Shown here: one piece after another, positions 11,197 through 24,056 of the stretch
Numbering within the stretch: the first letter of the stretch is position 1
How the letters are laid out: the number at the start of each line of letters is the position of its first letter
Assembly: GCF_002198095.1 (NCBI RefSeq)
Contig: NZ_NHMK01000020.1
Span: 1 to 64,000, forward strand
DNA: 64,000 bases
From: Deinococcus indicus
Lineage (GTDB): Bacteria > Deinococcota > Deinococci > Deinococcales > Deinococcaceae
Direction of reading: 5' to 3'
Position numbers and translations under genes: made by a program
Notes under the pieces: model-generated
The model's database searches: none
Told to the model about the DNA's origin: nothing
The model's input: only the letters and a program-made list of their open reading frames with translations

Positions 11197-11739
11197 TTAC
11201 CGCAGCACCACGGATTTGAAGAACAGACCACAGCCGTCGACTCGACTGACCTGAATGAGGTTGGGTTGACGAAAAGTCGTTCCCTGCCCGAAAAACTCGA
11301 TTTCCCCGCACCCTGGACGTGCCCGGATCGGAATCCGGGTGGTCCGTCGGGTCAGGGTGGTCTTGTGAATCCGGTAGACCCGCGCCTCGTCCAGTGGCTC
11401 TGCGTCGTTGTCGGGGGCAAACAGGTATTCATCCTGCGTGGCCCCAATGAGGTTGGCGCTGGTGCGCCAGATCAGCCCGACCTTTGGTTTGAAGTACAGG
11501 ATGGTGGCGTCCTCGATGGCGTTTCCCACATGGTGTTCGACGATCACCAGACCGGTCGCTCTCTCCTGTGAGACCAGTTCGCAGGTATATGGTTCGCCTC
11601 CTGTAGGCACGCTGGTCTTTTCGAAAATCACATGACTGGCGGTGATGGTGACACCGAACGCACAGCGGCCCTGCTCTGGTGCCGCCGCGACGCTCCACCC
11701 GCCGAATAACAGGCCCATCCAGCAGAGGCGGCGGCGCAT
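11197..11739 (-). CDS. Hypothetical secreted protein
   Basis: The 180-residue product starts MRRRLCWMGLLFGGWSVAAA, a good Sec signal peptide, followed by a mature part of about 160 residues with four cysteines (GRCAF, YTCEL, PGCGE, DGCGLF) that could form two disulfides. No domain is recognised. Codon use is somewhat less G+C-biased than its neighbours, which with its isolated position hints at a lineage-specific or acquired gene. It lies just downstream of nadM on the same strand, but the 64-bp gap leaves the operon link uncertain. Confidence 0.6.
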   Translation of the reverse strand: MRRRLCWMGLLFGGWSVAAAPEQGRCAFGVTITASHVIFEKTSVPTGGEPYTCELVSQERATGLVIVEHHVGNAIEDATILYFKPKVGLIWRTSANLIGATQDEYLFAPDNDAEPLDEARVYRIHKTTLTRRTTRIPIRARPGCGEIEFFGQGTTFRQPNLIQVSRVDGCGLFFKSVVLR

Positions 11740-11803
11740 GTGAACAGCCTACTGCACCGCTGGAAGATCTGCTCCCGCTCTGCCCAGGGCCGCCTGCGGG
11801 GCA

Positions 11804-12760
11804 TCAGCCGGCGGTGTCGGATGCCCCTCTTCCCTCCTCCGTCAGGCGGGTCAGGATGACGTGGTGATCCTCGAAGAAGGCGTGTGGGCGGGCCAGTGCG
11901 GCGGCCAGCGGGACGGGCCGCGTGCCGGGCGGCGGGGCGGTGACGCGGACGACGTGCGCGGTGGTGGGCCAGACCGGCGAGCGGGCCGGGTGCGCGAACA
12001 CGGCGGCCTGGGCGGGGAGGTCGCCGGGCGGGAGGGGGGTGGCGGGCAGCGCCCACAGGCCGCGTCCGATGGGACCGGCGCGGCGCGTGAGCCAGACCGC
12101 GTGCGGGTCGGTGTGCAGGTCCAGCCGTTCGTGCTGGGGCGTGGGCGTGCCGTTCAGGGTGGCGCGGGTGGCCTGCACGGCGTGGTACTCGGCGCTCAGG
12201 CGGGCGGCGGTGCGGGTGCGCAGGAAGCCGCGCAGGAAGGCCTGCACGGCGGGCGGGACCTGCGGGGGGACCTCTCCCCTGCCGAGCAGCGCGGCGCGCA
12301 GGTCCGTGGCGTTCAGCAGGCCTGTTCCGCCGGCGGTCTGGGCGGGGACGGGGTCGGTCTGCCACTGCGGGAACCAGCGCAGGTAGCTGCTGCTGGCGTC
12401 CTTCTCGAAGCCGGTCAGGACGACCGGGCGCGGCCCGAGGCGGTCCAGGGCGGCGGTCACGGCGGCCTGCACCTGCGCGGCCCAGCGCGCGGCGTCGAAT
12501 TCGTCGGGCAGGGGGCGCACGCTCAGGCGGCGGGGATCGTGCCCGGACTCGCGCAGGGCGGCGCGGATCAGGTGGGCGCGTTCCGGGGCGGTCCAGGGGT
12601 TGTGGGCCGAGCGGGCGAGGTTGGCGCTGCCGGTCAGGACCAGCAGGTGCGCGTGCCGGTCCAGTGCGGTCTGGATGGTGTGCAGGTGCGCGTCGTGCGG
12701 CGGCTGGAAGCGCCCGATGTACACGGCGAGCGCGCCGGGTGGGCGGGCAGCGGGCGGCAC
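11804..12760 (-). CDS. nadM: Bifunctional NMN/NaMN adenylyltransferase - Nudix hydrolase fusion
   Basis: The 318-residue protein starts with a NadM-type nucleotidyltransferase: AVYIGRFQPPHDAHLHTIQ (GRFxPxHxxH motif) and NPWTAPERAHLIRAAL. A second half with LRTRTAARLSAEYHAVQ resembles the Nudix module of bifunctional NadM proteins, though the canonical Nudix box is hard to see, so the hydrolase may be degenerate. It adenylylates (nicotinate/nicotinamide) mononucleotide. GTG at 12760 is chosen: it follows AAGGA by 4 bp and starts just after the pncB stop. Third gene of the niaP-pncB-nadM unit. Confidence 0.85.
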   Translation of the reverse strand: MPPAARPPGALAVYIGRFQPPHDAHLHTIQTALDRHAHLLVLTGSANLARSAHNPWTAPERAHLIRAALRESGHDPRRLSVRPLPDEFDAARWAAQVQAAVTAALDRLGPRPVVLTGFEKDASSSYLRWFPQWQTDPVPAQTAGGTGLLNATDLRAALLGRGEVPPQVPPAVQAFLRGFLRTRTAARLSAEYHAVQATRATLNGTPTPQHERLDLHTDPHAVWLTRRAGPIGRGLWALPATPLPPGDLPAQAAVFAHPARSPVWPTTAHVVRVTAPPPGTRPVPLAAALARPHAFFEDHHVILTRLTEEGRGASDTAG

Positions 12761-12768
12761 GGCTGTCC

Positions 12769-14226
12769 TTAGAGTCCGTGCCGGTCGCGCAGCGCGCCGA
12801 TCAGGGCGTCCCGGCGGCCCTGCAGCGCGGCGCTGAGGCTGACGTGGTACGCGTGGGGGTTCAGCAGGCGGCGCGTGCCGTCCGGCAGGGCCGCCAGTTC
12901 CGCGTGCGCGCGGGCCTGCAACTCGGGCAGGCTCTCGGCGGGGCGGGTGCGTTGCCCGGCGTCCATGACGGTCACGCGCGGGTCGGCCCAGCCCAGGCCG
13001 TCCGGAATGCGGCGTGAGCGCAGGGGGTTGGCGGGGTCGCTGACGCGCCCGCCGGGCTGCGGGGCCGCCTCGTCCTGCCCGGTCACGACGTCCAGCGCGT
13101 ACCGGCCCGCGCCGTCGCGGGCGCGCCAGACACGTTTGGTGCCGGGCACGCTGGTCTTGGCCAGGTCGCCCGTGAGTTTCATGCGGTCCTGCCCGCCCAG
13201 CGCCACGAGTTTGTACACGCCGCCCAGCGCGCCGCCCCCGTCGCCGCCGCCCGTGGCGAGCTGCGTGCCGATGCCGTACACGTCCACCCGGCCGCCGCCC
13301 TGGATGACGCTCTGGATCACGAATTCCGACAGGTCGTTGCTCGCGACGATCCGTACGTCCGGGAAGCCTGCCCCGTCCAGCGCGGAGCGCACCTGCGCGG
13401 ACAGGTACGCGAGGTCCCCGCTGTCCAGCCGCACGCCGCGCAGTTCGTGCCCGGCGGCCCGCAGTTCCCGCGCGACGGTCAGAGCGTTCGGGAGGCCGCT
13501 GCGGAGCGTGTCGAAGGTGTCGAGCAGCAGCGTGGTGGCGTCCGGGTACAGCGCGGCGTACGCGCGGAAGGCGCTCAGTTCGTCCGGGAAACTCTCGACC
13601 CAGGCGTGCGCGTGCGTGCCGGTCACGCGCAGGCCGTAGCGGGCGGCGGCCTCCACGTTGCTGGTGCCGGTGGCCCCGCCGATCACGGCGGCGCGGGCCG
13701 CGCCGAGCGCGCCGTCGGGTCCCTGGGCGCGGCGCGCTCCGAACTCCACGATCTCGCCGCCGTGCGCTCCGGCCTGCGCGGCGCTCAGGCAGCGGGCGGC
13801 CTTGGTGGCGATCAGGGTCTGGAAGTTCAGGACGTTCAGCAGCGCCGTCTCCACGAGTTGCGCCTCCCACAGCGGGCCGCGCACGGTCAGCAGCGGTTCG
13901 TGCGGGAAAACCACGCTGCCCTCCGGGAAGGCCGTGACGCACGCCGTGAAGCGCCAGCCACGCAGCGCGGCCAGGAAGTCCGGACGGAACAGCCCCAGGC
14001 TGTCCAGGTACGCGAGGTCCGCCTCGCCGAACCGCAGGCCGCTCAGGTACTCCAGGGCGGGTTCCAGTCCGGCCCACACGGCGTACCCACCCCGGTACGG
14101 CGCGCGGCGGAACGACAGGTCGAAGGTGGCGTCCTGGGTGTGCAGGCCCGACACGAAGTACCCCTGCATCATGGTCAGCTGGTACAGGTCCGTGAACAGC
14201 GCCGGGCCGCTGCCGGGGCGCGTCAC
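12769..14226 (-). CDS. pncB: Nicotinate phosphoribosyltransferase
   Basis: The 485-residue NAPRTase makes nicotinate mononucleotide from nicotinate and PRPP. Evidence: N-terminal [27 protein letters not shown]-type segment seen as [53 protein letters not shown] (phosphate-binding region), and [11 protein letters not shown] with GIGTQLATG. The GTG start overlaps the TGA of the transporter gene by GTGA, a strong sign of translational coupling. Its position between a transporter and nadM supports nicotinate rather than nicotinamide use. Confidence 0.92.
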   Translation of the reverse strand: MTRPGSGPALFTDLYQLTMMQGYFVSGLHTQDATFDLSFRRAPYRGGYAVWAGLEPALEYLSGLRFGEADLAYLDSLGLFRPDFLAALRGWRFTACVTAFPEGSVVFPHEPLLTVRGPLWEAQLVETALLNVLNFQTLIATKAARCLSAAQAGAHGGEIVEFGARRAQGPDGALGAARAAVIGGATGTSNVEAAARYGLRVTGTHAHAWVESFPDELSAFRAYAALYPDATTLLLDTFDTLRSGLPNALTVARELRAAGHELRGVRLDSGDLAYLSAQVRSALDGAGFPDVRIVASNDLSEFVIQSVIQGGGRVDVYGIGTQLATGGGDGGGALGGVYKLVALGGQDRMKLTGDLAKTSVPGTKRVWRARDGAGRYALDVVTGQDEAAPQPGGRVSDPANPLRSRRIPDGLGWADPRVTVMDAGQRTRPAESLPELQARAHAELAALPDGTRRLLNPHAYHVSLSAALQGRRDALIGALRDRHGL

Positions 14227-15626
14227 GCGGTCTCCCGGTCCCGCAGCGGCCGGCCGCGCGTCTCGATCCCGACCGCCCACACGCACGCGGCAGACAGCAC
14301 GAACAGCGCCGCGAACACCGTCAGGGCCTGCACCAGTTGCCCGCCCAGCAGCAGCGCGCCCGCGAACGGCGAGATCAGGCTGCCCAGCCGCGCGAACGCG
14401 CTGACCAGTCCCATCCCGGAGGCGCGCAGCAGCGTGGGGAACAGTTCCGGGGTGTAGGCGTACAGGGCGCCCCAGGTGCCCAGCAGCGAGAAGGACAGCA
14501 GCGCCGAGGTCAGCAGCACCCCGGTCGGCGTGCCCGCCAGCAGGAACAGGTACGCGCCCAGCGCGCTGATGAGCATGAAGCCCACCAGCGTGGCGCGGCG
14601 GCCCACCCACTCGACAAGGAGGCTGGACAGCAGGTAGCCCGGCACCTGGGCGGCCGCGAGCAGCAGCGTGGTGGCGTACGTCTCGCTCAGCTCGAAGCCG
14701 TTGGCGCGCAGGTACGTGGGCAGCCACGAGAAGATGCCGTAGTACCCGAGGCTCATGCCGAACCACGCGGCGCCCATCAGCAGCAGCCGGTCGCGCAGGG
14801 CCGGTCCCAGCAGCGCCGCGAAGCGCGAGGCCCGCCGGGGAACGGGCAGCGGCGGCGCCAGCGGTTCGGGCGGCAGGGGGCGGCCGTTGCGGCGGGCGAG
14901 CTGCGCCAGCGCGGCGCGGGCCTCGTCCATGCGGCCGCGCGCCGAGAGCCAGCGGGGCGAGTCCGGCACGCCCAACCGCACGAACAGCCCCGCCAGTCCC
15001 GGCAGGGCCGTCAGGGCCAGCAGCCAGCGCCACGCGTCACCGGCGGGCAGCCACGCGGCCGTGGCGGCGGCCAGCAGGGTCAGGATCAGCGTCCCGATCA
15101 CCCAGAAACCTTCCACGATCACCAGGAACCGGCCGCGCTGGGCGGCGGGCATGAATTCGGCCATCAGGGCGTAGTCGACCGGCATGGTCCCGCCGATGGC
15201 GAAGCCGGTCAGGACCCGCGCGGCCAGCAGCACGCCCACGTTCGGCGCGAACGCCCCGAGCAGTCCGAACAGCACGCCCAGCGTGACGGTGGTCAGGAAC
15301 ACGGGGCGGCGGCCCACGCGGTCGGCGACGCGGCCCCACAGCGGCGCGCCGATCAGCATGCCGGCGAAGGTGGCGACCGTCAGCAACGTCACGACCGGCG
15401 AGTCGTCCGGCAGGCCGAAGTGGGCCTTCACGTCGCCCAGCGCGAATCCCATGACCAGGACGGCCATGGCGTCGGCGGCGAAGGTCAGGCCGCAGATCAG
15501 CAGCAGACGGTACTGGAAGGGACCCAGGCCCAGGTGTTCGATCACCTGATCGACCGTCCGGGTGTCCGGGGGCGGGGCAGCCACAGCGTCTTCCGGAAGA
15601 CGCAGGCGGGTGGGACGGTCGTTCAC
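14223..15626 (-). CDS. niaP: MFS transporter, probable NiaP-like niacin importer
   Basis: A 467-residue major facilitator with 12 predicted hydrophobic segments. The N-terminal [18 protein letters not shown] and [20 protein letters not shown] resemble the SV2/NiaP branch, and [15 protein letters not shown] is the loop 2-3 MFS signature. Placement first in an operon with pncB and nadM argues for nicotinate uptake; other organic anions are possible. The GTG start at 15626 lies 7 bases after a TACACT box (15634-15639, minus strand), indicating a leaderless mRNA. Divergent from nadE. Confidence 0.85.
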   Translation of the reverse strand: MNDRPTRLRLPEDAVAAPPPDTRTVDQVIEHLGLGPFQYRLLLICGLTFAADAMAVLVMGFALGDVKAHFGLPDDSPVVTLLTVATFAGMLIGAPLWGRVADRVGRRPVFLTTVTLGVLFGLLGAFAPNVGVLLAARVLTGFAIGGTMPVDYALMAEFMPAAQRGRFLVIVEGFWVIGTLILTLLAAATAAWLPAGDAWRWLLALTALPGLAGLFVRLGVPDSPRWLSARGRMDEARAALAQLARRNGRPLPPEPLAPPLPVPRRASRFAALLGPALRDRLLLMGAAWFGMSLGYYGIFSWLPTYLRANGFELSETYATTLLLAAAQVPGYLLSSLLVEWVGRRATLVGFMLISALGAYLFLLAGTPTGVLLTSALLSFSLLGTWGALYAYTPELFPTLLRASGMGLVSAFARLGSLISPFAGALLLGGQLVQALTVFAALFVLSAACVWAVGIETRGRPLRDRETA

Positions 15627-15741
15627 GCCTGTCAGTGTAGGGCGAATGCGCCGCCCCCGTGACGTGGCTTGCAGGGCGGGCGCCCACCCCGGACGGAGGC
15701 CCGCGCGCCGCCCTGGAATCCGCCGTGGAATACTGCCGCGC

Positions 15742-16581
15742 ATGAGCATGCAGCAGGCCATCATCAGGGAGCTGGAGGTCCGCCCGGTCATCGACCCGGC
15801 GCAGGAGGTCGAGCGGCGCGTGGCGTTCCTGTGCGCGTACCTGCGGGCGTCCGGCACGAAGGGATTGATCCTGGGCATCAGCGGCGGGCAGGACAGCACC
15901 CTGGCGGGGCGGCTGTGCCAGCTGGCCGCCGAGCGCCTGCGCGCCGAGGGCACAGAGGCGGCGTTCGTGGCGGTGCGCCTGCCGTACGGCGTGCAGGCCG
16001 ACGAGGCGGACGCGCAGCGCGCCCTGGCGTTCATCCGCCCCGACCGGAGCGTGACGGTGAACGTGAAGGGTGCCGTGGACGCCGCCTCGGGCGCCGCCGC
16101 CGCCGCGCTGGCAGAAATGGGTGCAGGCGGGGAACTGCGCGATTTCGTGCGGGGGAACATTAAGGCCCGCGAGCGGATGGTCGCGCAGTACGCGCTGGCC
16201 GGGCAGCTGAACCTGCTGGTGGTGGGCACCGATCACGCCGCCGAGGCGATCACGGGCTTCTTCACGAAGTACGGGGATGGCGGCGTGGACCTGACCCCCC
16301 TGACCGGCCTGAGCAAACGCCAGGGTGCGCAGCTGCTGGAGTACCTGGGCGCCCCGCCCGAGACATGGCAGAAGGTCCCCACCGCCGATCTGGAAGACGA
16401 CCGCCCCGGCCTGCCCGACGAGGTCGCGCTGGGCCTGACGTACGCGCAGATCGACGACTACCTGGAAGGCCAGCCGGTCGCGCCGGAGGTGGCCGGGAAG
16501 CTGGAGCGCCTGTACCGCGTCACCCGACACAAGCGCGCCGTGCCGGTCACGCCATTCGACGGGTGGTGGCAGGAGGCCTAG
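15742..16581 (+). CDS. nadE: NH3-dependent NAD+ synthetase
   Basis: A 279-residue enzyme amidating NaAD to NAD+ with ATP and ammonia. The PP-loop [14 protein letters not shown] is at about residues 45-58, with [29 protein letters not shown] and [19 protein letters not shown] following. There is no N-terminal glutaminase domain, so it is the short ammonia-dependent type. ATG 15742 has an AATACT box (15729-15734) ending 7 bases before it. Divergent from niaP-pncB-nadM; together they form a full nicotinate-to-NAD salvage route. Confidence 0.95.
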   Translation: MSMQQAIIRELEVRPVIDPAQEVERRVAFLCAYLRASGTKGLILGISGGQDSTLAGRLCQLAAERLRAEGTEAAFVAVRLPYGVQADEADAQRALAFIRPDRSVTVNVKGAVDAASGAAAAALAEMGAGGELRDFVRGNIKARERMVAQYALAGQLNLLVVGTDHAAEAITGFFTKYGDGGVDLTPLTGLSKRQGAQLLEYLGAPPETWQKVPTADLEDDRPGLPDEVALGLTYAQIDDYLEGQPVAPEVAGKLERLYRVTRHKRAVPVTPFDGWWQEA

Positions 16582-16588
16582 ACGGACC

Positions 16589-16625
16589 GGAGGTCACGCG
16601 GGAACGTCCACCCCGCGTAACCTCC
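16589..16625. terminator. Bidirectional terminator-like hairpin between nadE and scoA
   Basis: GGAGGTCACGCGGG pairs with CCCGCGTAACCTCC with one mismatch and a loop of about nine bases. It lies between the two convergent genes nadE (+) and scoA (-), where a shared terminator is expected. No clear T-run on either side. Confidence 0.5.
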
Positions 16626-16638
16626 CAGGTGGCTGGAT

Positions 16639-17337
<699 letters not shown>

Positions 17338-17353
17338 ATGGGCTCCAGTGTAG

Positions 17354-17371
17354 AACGAACGGTCGTTAGGG
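17354..17371. promoter_or_regulatory. TetR-type operator upstream of scoA
   Basis: AACGAACGGTCGTTAGGG matches the site at 10313-10330 at 17 of 18 positions. It abuts the TACACT -10 box of scoA (17347-17352 on the minus strand), covering the -35 region, and contains the TAA stop of the upstream hydrolase gene (17366-17368). Inferred target of the same unseen TetR-family regulator. Confidence 0.65.
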
Positions 17372-18097
17372 AGTGGGCAGGGTCGTCAGGAACCCTTCCA
17401 GCAGCGCGCGGAAGGCGGCGGGGTCCTCCTGCGGGAAGCCGTGCCCCCGTCCGGGCAGGACGGTGGCGGCCGAACCCAGCGCCGCCGCCTGCGCCCGCAC
17501 GAGGTCCGGGGTGATGAGGGCATCCAGCTCGCCGCCCAGGACCAGGGTCGGCAGTCCGGCCAGCCGCGCGGCGTCCACCTGCCAGTCGGCGAGCGCGCGG
17601 GCGTTCCCGCTGTAGTGCGTGGCGGCCATGTTCGCCCCGTCGGTCAGCAGGTCCGCGAAGTTCGCGGGCCGCCCGGAGGGAAACAGCGCGCCCAGGCTGG
17701 CCTCCAGCAGAGCGGGCGTGGTGCGCAGCAGCTCCAGCACCGGGTAGTGCTCCTGGGGCGTGACCAGTCCGGTCAGGGGTGCGCTGGCCGCCAGCACCAG
17801 CCCAGACAGGGCCTGCGGCCCTCGCGCCGCGACCTCCAGCGCCACCGCGCCGCCCAGCGAGTGGCCCAGCAGCACCGGCCGCGTGACGCCCTGCGCGCGC
17901 AGCCAGTCCTGCACCCAGTCCGCATACGCCCCGATGGAGACGGGGCCCGGATGCGGCGTGCCCGCGAAGCCCGGTAGGTCCGGCGCGAAGACCCGCCACC
18001 CGGCCGGCGGCGCGGCCAGCAGGTCCACCCACCAGCGGGACGAGGCGAAATTGCCATGCAGGGCCACCAGGGTACGGGTCACGCCTCCATCAGACAT
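17366..18097 (-). CDS. Alpha/beta-hydrolase fold protein
   Basis: A 243-residue cytosolic hydrolase. Nucleophile S is in [16 protein letters not shown], acid in [11 protein letters not shown], histidine in [12 protein letters not shown]; the oxyanion strand is [15 protein letters not shown]. The cap region is short and helical. Substrate not predictable; esters, epoxides or lactones are possible. The start overlaps the end of the MetX-like gene by 8 bp, so the two are probably cotranscribed. The stop lies inside the scoA operator. Confidence 0.8.
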   Translation of the reverse strand: MSDGGVTRTLVALHGNFASSRWWVDLLAAPPAGWRVFAPDLPGFAGTPHPGPVSIGAYADWVQDWLRAQGVTRPVLLGHSLGGAVALEVAARGPQALSGLVLAASAPLTGLVTPQEHYPVLELLRTTPALLEASLGALFPSGRPANFADLLTDGANMAATHYSGNARALADWQVDAARLAGLPTLVLGGELDALITPDLVRAQAAALGSAATVLPGRGHGFPQEDPAAFRALLEGFLTTLPTP

Positions 18098-19172
18098 GAC
18101 GCACCTCCGCCGCGTCCAGGGCGGGTGGCATCGGCGCCGTGCCCAGCAGCTCCCGCAGGGCGTCCTCGAAGGCGGCGGTGTCGGCCAGTCCGCCCAGGTG
18201 TCCGCGCGGCGAGTCGAATTCCAGGTGGGTGTGGGCCACGCCCGCCGCCTGCGTCTGCGCGGCGAAATCGCGCATCTCGGCGGCGGGGAAGAACTGGTCG
18301 CCGCGCACGTTCACGCTCAGGAGCCGCGTGCCCTGTTCGCGCCAGTGGCGGCATAGGTCGTCCAGGGGAGCCACCTCCAGCAGGTCGTGCGTCTGCACGG
18401 CCCGGCCGATATCCAGCACGTGCCGCAGGTCGGCGGTCGCGGTGCGGGTGCGCAGGTAGGCGTCCACGTCCGCGTCGCGGAACAACAGGTCCACGCCGTC
18501 CGCGCCCAGGCCGAAGAAGGTGATCAGACGCAGCGTCTCGTGCAGCGCCGCGTCCGGGTCGCCCTGCGCCGCCGCGTGCAGGAGCGGACCGAACACGCCG
18601 CGCAGCACCGGCCCCGCGACCGGGCTGCTGACGACCGCCGCCACGCGCGGCGCCAGCGCGGGGGTGCGCGCCGCCCACTGGAGCGCCTGCATCCCGCCGA
18701 AGCTGGGACCGACCACCGCGTGCCAGCGGGGAGCGTGCAGGGCGCGCAGCAGGCCGCACTGCGCTCCGTGCAGGTCCGCCATCGTCCACGCCGGGAACCG
18801 CTCGCCCCAGGGGTGCCCGTCCGGGTGTGGGGTGGCGGGGCCGGTCGTGACGACCTCCGGGTCGCGCACCTGCACGTTTCCGGGCGTGTTCAGGCACGCC
18901 ACGTAGAACCGGTCGGTGTCCAGCGCGCGGCCCGGCCCGATCAGGGCGTCCCACCAGCCGGGCGTGCCGTCCGGGTTCAGTCCGGCGGCGCGCATGGTAC
19001 CGGTGTAGTGGTGGCAGACCAGCACGGCGTTGTCCCGTTCCCTGTTCAGGGTGCCCCAGGCCCGGCCGCCCAGTCGCAGCGGCACCGGCTGGCCCGCCAC
19101 GGTCAGGTCACCTCTCAGTTCAAAGTCGCCCGGAGAATCCCCTGGCGTCCACGTCCACGGACTGTCTCGCAT
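18090..19172 (-). CDS. Homoserine O-acetyltransferase (MetX)-like alpha/beta-hydrolase
   Basis: The 360-residue protein follows the MetX layout: NAVLVCHHYTGTM near residue 50 (MetX proteins usually have HALTG here), ALDTDRFYVACLNTPGNVQ, nucleophile S157 in VVGPSFGGMQALQWA, acid D292 in VRGDQFFP and H325 in RGHLGG. True MetX proteins usually carry GGSMGGMQ and GHD at these places, so this may be an acyltransferase or hydrolase of the same superfamily rather than homoserine acetyltransferase. No met genes are nearby. Confidence 0.75.
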   Translation of the reverse strand: MRDSPWTWTPGDSPGDFELRGDLTVAGQPVPLRLGGRAWGTLNRERDNAVLVCHHYTGTMRAAGLNPDGTPGWWDALIGPGRALDTDRFYVACLNTPGNVQVRDPEVVTTGPATPHPDGHPWGERFPAWTMADLHGAQCGLLRALHAPRWHAVVGPSFGGMQALQWAARTPALAPRVAAVVSSPVAGPVLRGVFGPLLHAAAQGDPDAALHETLRLITFFGLGADGVDLLFRDADVDAYLRTRTATADLRHVLDIGRAVQTHDLLEVAPLDDLCRHWREQGTRLLSVNVRGDQFFPAAEMRDFAAQTQAAGVAHTHLEFDSPRGHLGGLADTAAFEDALRELLGTAPMPPALDAAEVRHV

Positions 19173-19207
19173 CGCGTTCCAGGCTAGGTGCGGGGCGTCA
19201 CGGGCCG

Positions 19208-19264
19208 GTTACACGCCCGGTCAGCGGCGGGTGTAACGCACGTGTGACGGCCCGGCCCTACACT
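19208..19264 (+). promoter_or_regulatory. liv operon promoter region
   Basis: A TACACT -10 box (19259-19264) ends 11 bases before the livK ATG. Upstream are GTGACG (19244-19249) and GTAAC (19233-19237), spaced N9 and N6. Exactly the same elements and spacings occur before the gene at 27121. An extra inverted repeat, GTTACAC (19208-19214) and GTGTAAC (19231-19237), could bind an activator. Confidence 0.55.
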
Positions 19265-19275
19265 GCGCAGCGAAC

Positions 19276-20436
<1,161 letters not shown>

Positions 20437-20495
20437 GACGGACTCCGGTTGAATGGCTTATCAAGCCGTTCAACCCGAGCGGATGCGAGTAGGAG
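20437..20495. repeat. Palindromic repeat family copy (livK-livH gap)
   Basis: It starts on the base after the livK stop with GACGGACTCCGGTTGAA and folds on GGCTTATCAAGCC, followed by GTTCAACCCGAGCGGATGC. The extension GAGCGGATGCGAGTAGGAG resembles the inverted GCATCCGCTCG stretch at 891-901 and the copy at 50171. One terminal arm only. Confidence 0.7.
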
Positions 20496-20511
20496 TGGAG
20501 CGGGTTCTGAG

Positions 20512-20546
20512 CGGGGGTCGTCCTGTGTCGCCTTGGACGACCCCCG
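20512..20546 (+). other. 12-bp hairpin upstream of livH
   Basis: CGGGGGTCGTCC (20512-20523) pairs perfectly with GGACGACCCCCG (20535-20546) around an 11-nt loop. There is no U-tract, and the livH Shine-Dalgarno (GGAGG) follows 7 bases later. Position after the binding-protein gene fits an mRNA-stabilising or partial-attenuation stem that lowers expression of the membrane genes relative to livK. Confidence 0.6.
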
Positions 20547-20564
20547 GTCTGTTGGAGGAACGAG

Positions 20565-22407
<1,843 letters not shown>

Positions 22408-22411
<4 letters not shown>

Positions 22412-23193
22412 CCGCCGCGACGACCATCGGGGGCACCCTCTCCCCTGCCTCGCAGGGCGCAGAGGTCCTGCGCGCCGAGGGCCTCTCGAAGCGCTTCGGG
22501 GGTCTGAAGGCCGTGCAGGACGTGTCGTTCACGCACCATCAGGGTGAGATCCTGGCGGTGATCGGGCCGAACGGGGCGGGCAAGACGACGCTGCTGAACC
22601 TGCTGTCCGGCGTGTACCGCCCGTCGGCGGGACGGCTGCACCTGATGGGCCGCGACGTGACCGACCAACCCATGGAGGCCCGCTGTCACGCCGGACTGGG
22701 CCGCGCGTTCCAGATCGTGCGGCCCTTCCCGGAGATGACCGTGCACGAGAACGTCACGGTGGGCGCGCTGTTCGGCAAGCCCGGTCAGCGCCTGCCGGAG
22801 GCGCGCGAGCGGGCCTGGGCGCTGCTGGAACGCACCGGGCTGGCCGCGCACGCCGACAAGGCCGCGCATGAACTGACGCTGCTGCAGGACAAGCGGCTGG
22901 AGGTGGCGCGCGCCCTGGCGACGAACCCCAGCGTGCTGCTGCTGGACGAGGTGATGGCGGGCCTGCGTCCCGGCGAGGCACAGGAGGCCGTCGCTCTGGT
23001 GCGCGGCGTGCGCGAGAGCGGCGTGAGCGTCCTGTTCATCGAGCACATCATGCCGGTCGTGCGGGATCTGGCCGACCGGGTGGTCGTGATGGATCAGGGA
23101 CAGGTGCTCGCGCAGGGCACCTACCGCGAGGTGACGGCCGACCCGCGTGTGGTCAGCGCGTACCTGGGGACCGAGGAAGGATTACAGGCATGA
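22408..23193 (+). CDS. livG: Branched-chain amino acid type ABC transporter ATPase
   Basis: The 261-residue ATPase has Walker A GPNGAGKTTLLNLLSG and Walker B VLLLDEVMAGL, with a C-terminal LivG extension (YREVTADPRVVSAYLG). The usual LSGGQ signature is replaced by ELTLLQDKRLEVARAL, a relaxed signature often seen in LivG proteins. GTG start overlapping the livM stop. Powers uptake together with LivF. Confidence 0.93.
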
Positions 23194-23948
23194 CTGACAC
23201 ACTGAGCAGGACGGACGCCGCACCAGAAACCGCAGGGCAGGAACTACGGATCGAGGGGCTGGCCGCCGGGTACGGGAAGGTGCAGGTGTTGTGGGACGTG
23301 AACCTGCACGCCGCGCCGGGCGAGTTCGTGGCGGTGATCGGCGCGAACGGGGCGGGCAAGACGACCACGCTGCGTGCCGTGAGTGGCGTCGTGAAGCCCA
23401 GCGCGGGCCGCATCACGCTGGGCGGGGTGGACATCACGCGGGCCGAACCGAGTCGCGTGGTGGCGCTGGGCCTGGGGCACGTCCCGGAGGGCCGCGAGCT
23501 GTTCCCGCACATGACGGTCCGCGAGAACCTGGACCTGGGCGCGGCCATGAGCGCCGCCGCCCGCGCGCGCGCCGCCGAGACGCTGGGCGAGGTGTACACG
23601 CTGTTCCCCCGCCTTCAGGAACGCGCGGGGCAGCTGGCGGGCACGCTGTCGGGCGGCGAGCAGCAGATGGTCGCGGTGGGCCGCGCGCTGATGGCCCGCC
23701 CCAGCGTGCTCGTCGTGGACGAACCCAGCCTGGGCCTGTCGCCGCTGATGACCCAGACGGTGTTCGAGGCGCTGAAGGCCGTGAACGCGCAGGGCGTGAC
23801 GGTCGTGCTGGTCGAGCAGAACGTGAACCTCAGCCTGAAGCTGGCGCACCGGGCGTACGTGCTGGAGAACGGGCAGGTGGTCAAGGAGGGCACGGGCGCG
23901 GCGCTGCTGGCCGACCCGGCGGTGCGTGAGGCGTATCTGGCGCTGTGA
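23190..23948 (+). CDS. livF: Branched-chain amino acid type ABC transporter ATPase
   Basis: The 252-residue ATPase has Walker A GANGAGKTTTLRAVSG, signature LSGGEQQMVAVGRALMARP and Walker B VLVVDEPSLGLSPL, followed by the H-loop region. Last gene of the liv operon, overlapping livG by ATGA. The next gene, a large regulator, starts 108 bp downstream behind its own -10 box. Confidence 0.94.
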   Translation: MTDTLSRTDAAPETAGQELRIEGLAAGYGKVQVLWDVNLHAAPGEFVAVIGANGAGKTTTLRAVSGVVKPSAGRITLGGVDITRAEPSRVVALGLGHVPEGRELFPHMTVRENLDLGAAMSAAARARAAETLGEVYTLFPRLQERAGQLAGTLSGGEQQMVAVGRALMARPSVLVVDEPSLGLSPLMTQTVFEALKAVNAQGVTVVLVEQNVNLSLKLAHRAYVLENGQVVKEGTGAALLADPAVREAYLAL

Positions 23949-24056
23949 GCTGGTCCACTGGCGGGGAGGGTCGGGGCGAGGCAGGCTGCGACCCTCCCCT
24001 GCCACTTGTGGGGTTTCTGTCGCGCCAGGACGGCACTTCGCGCTAGATTGCCGGGC

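Noticed and set aside
12772..14077. Upstream extension of the nadM frame
   Set aside because: It overlaps pncB in another frame and is arginine/proline-rich noise; the GTG at 12760 has a Shine-Dalgarno and precedes the GRFxPxH motif.
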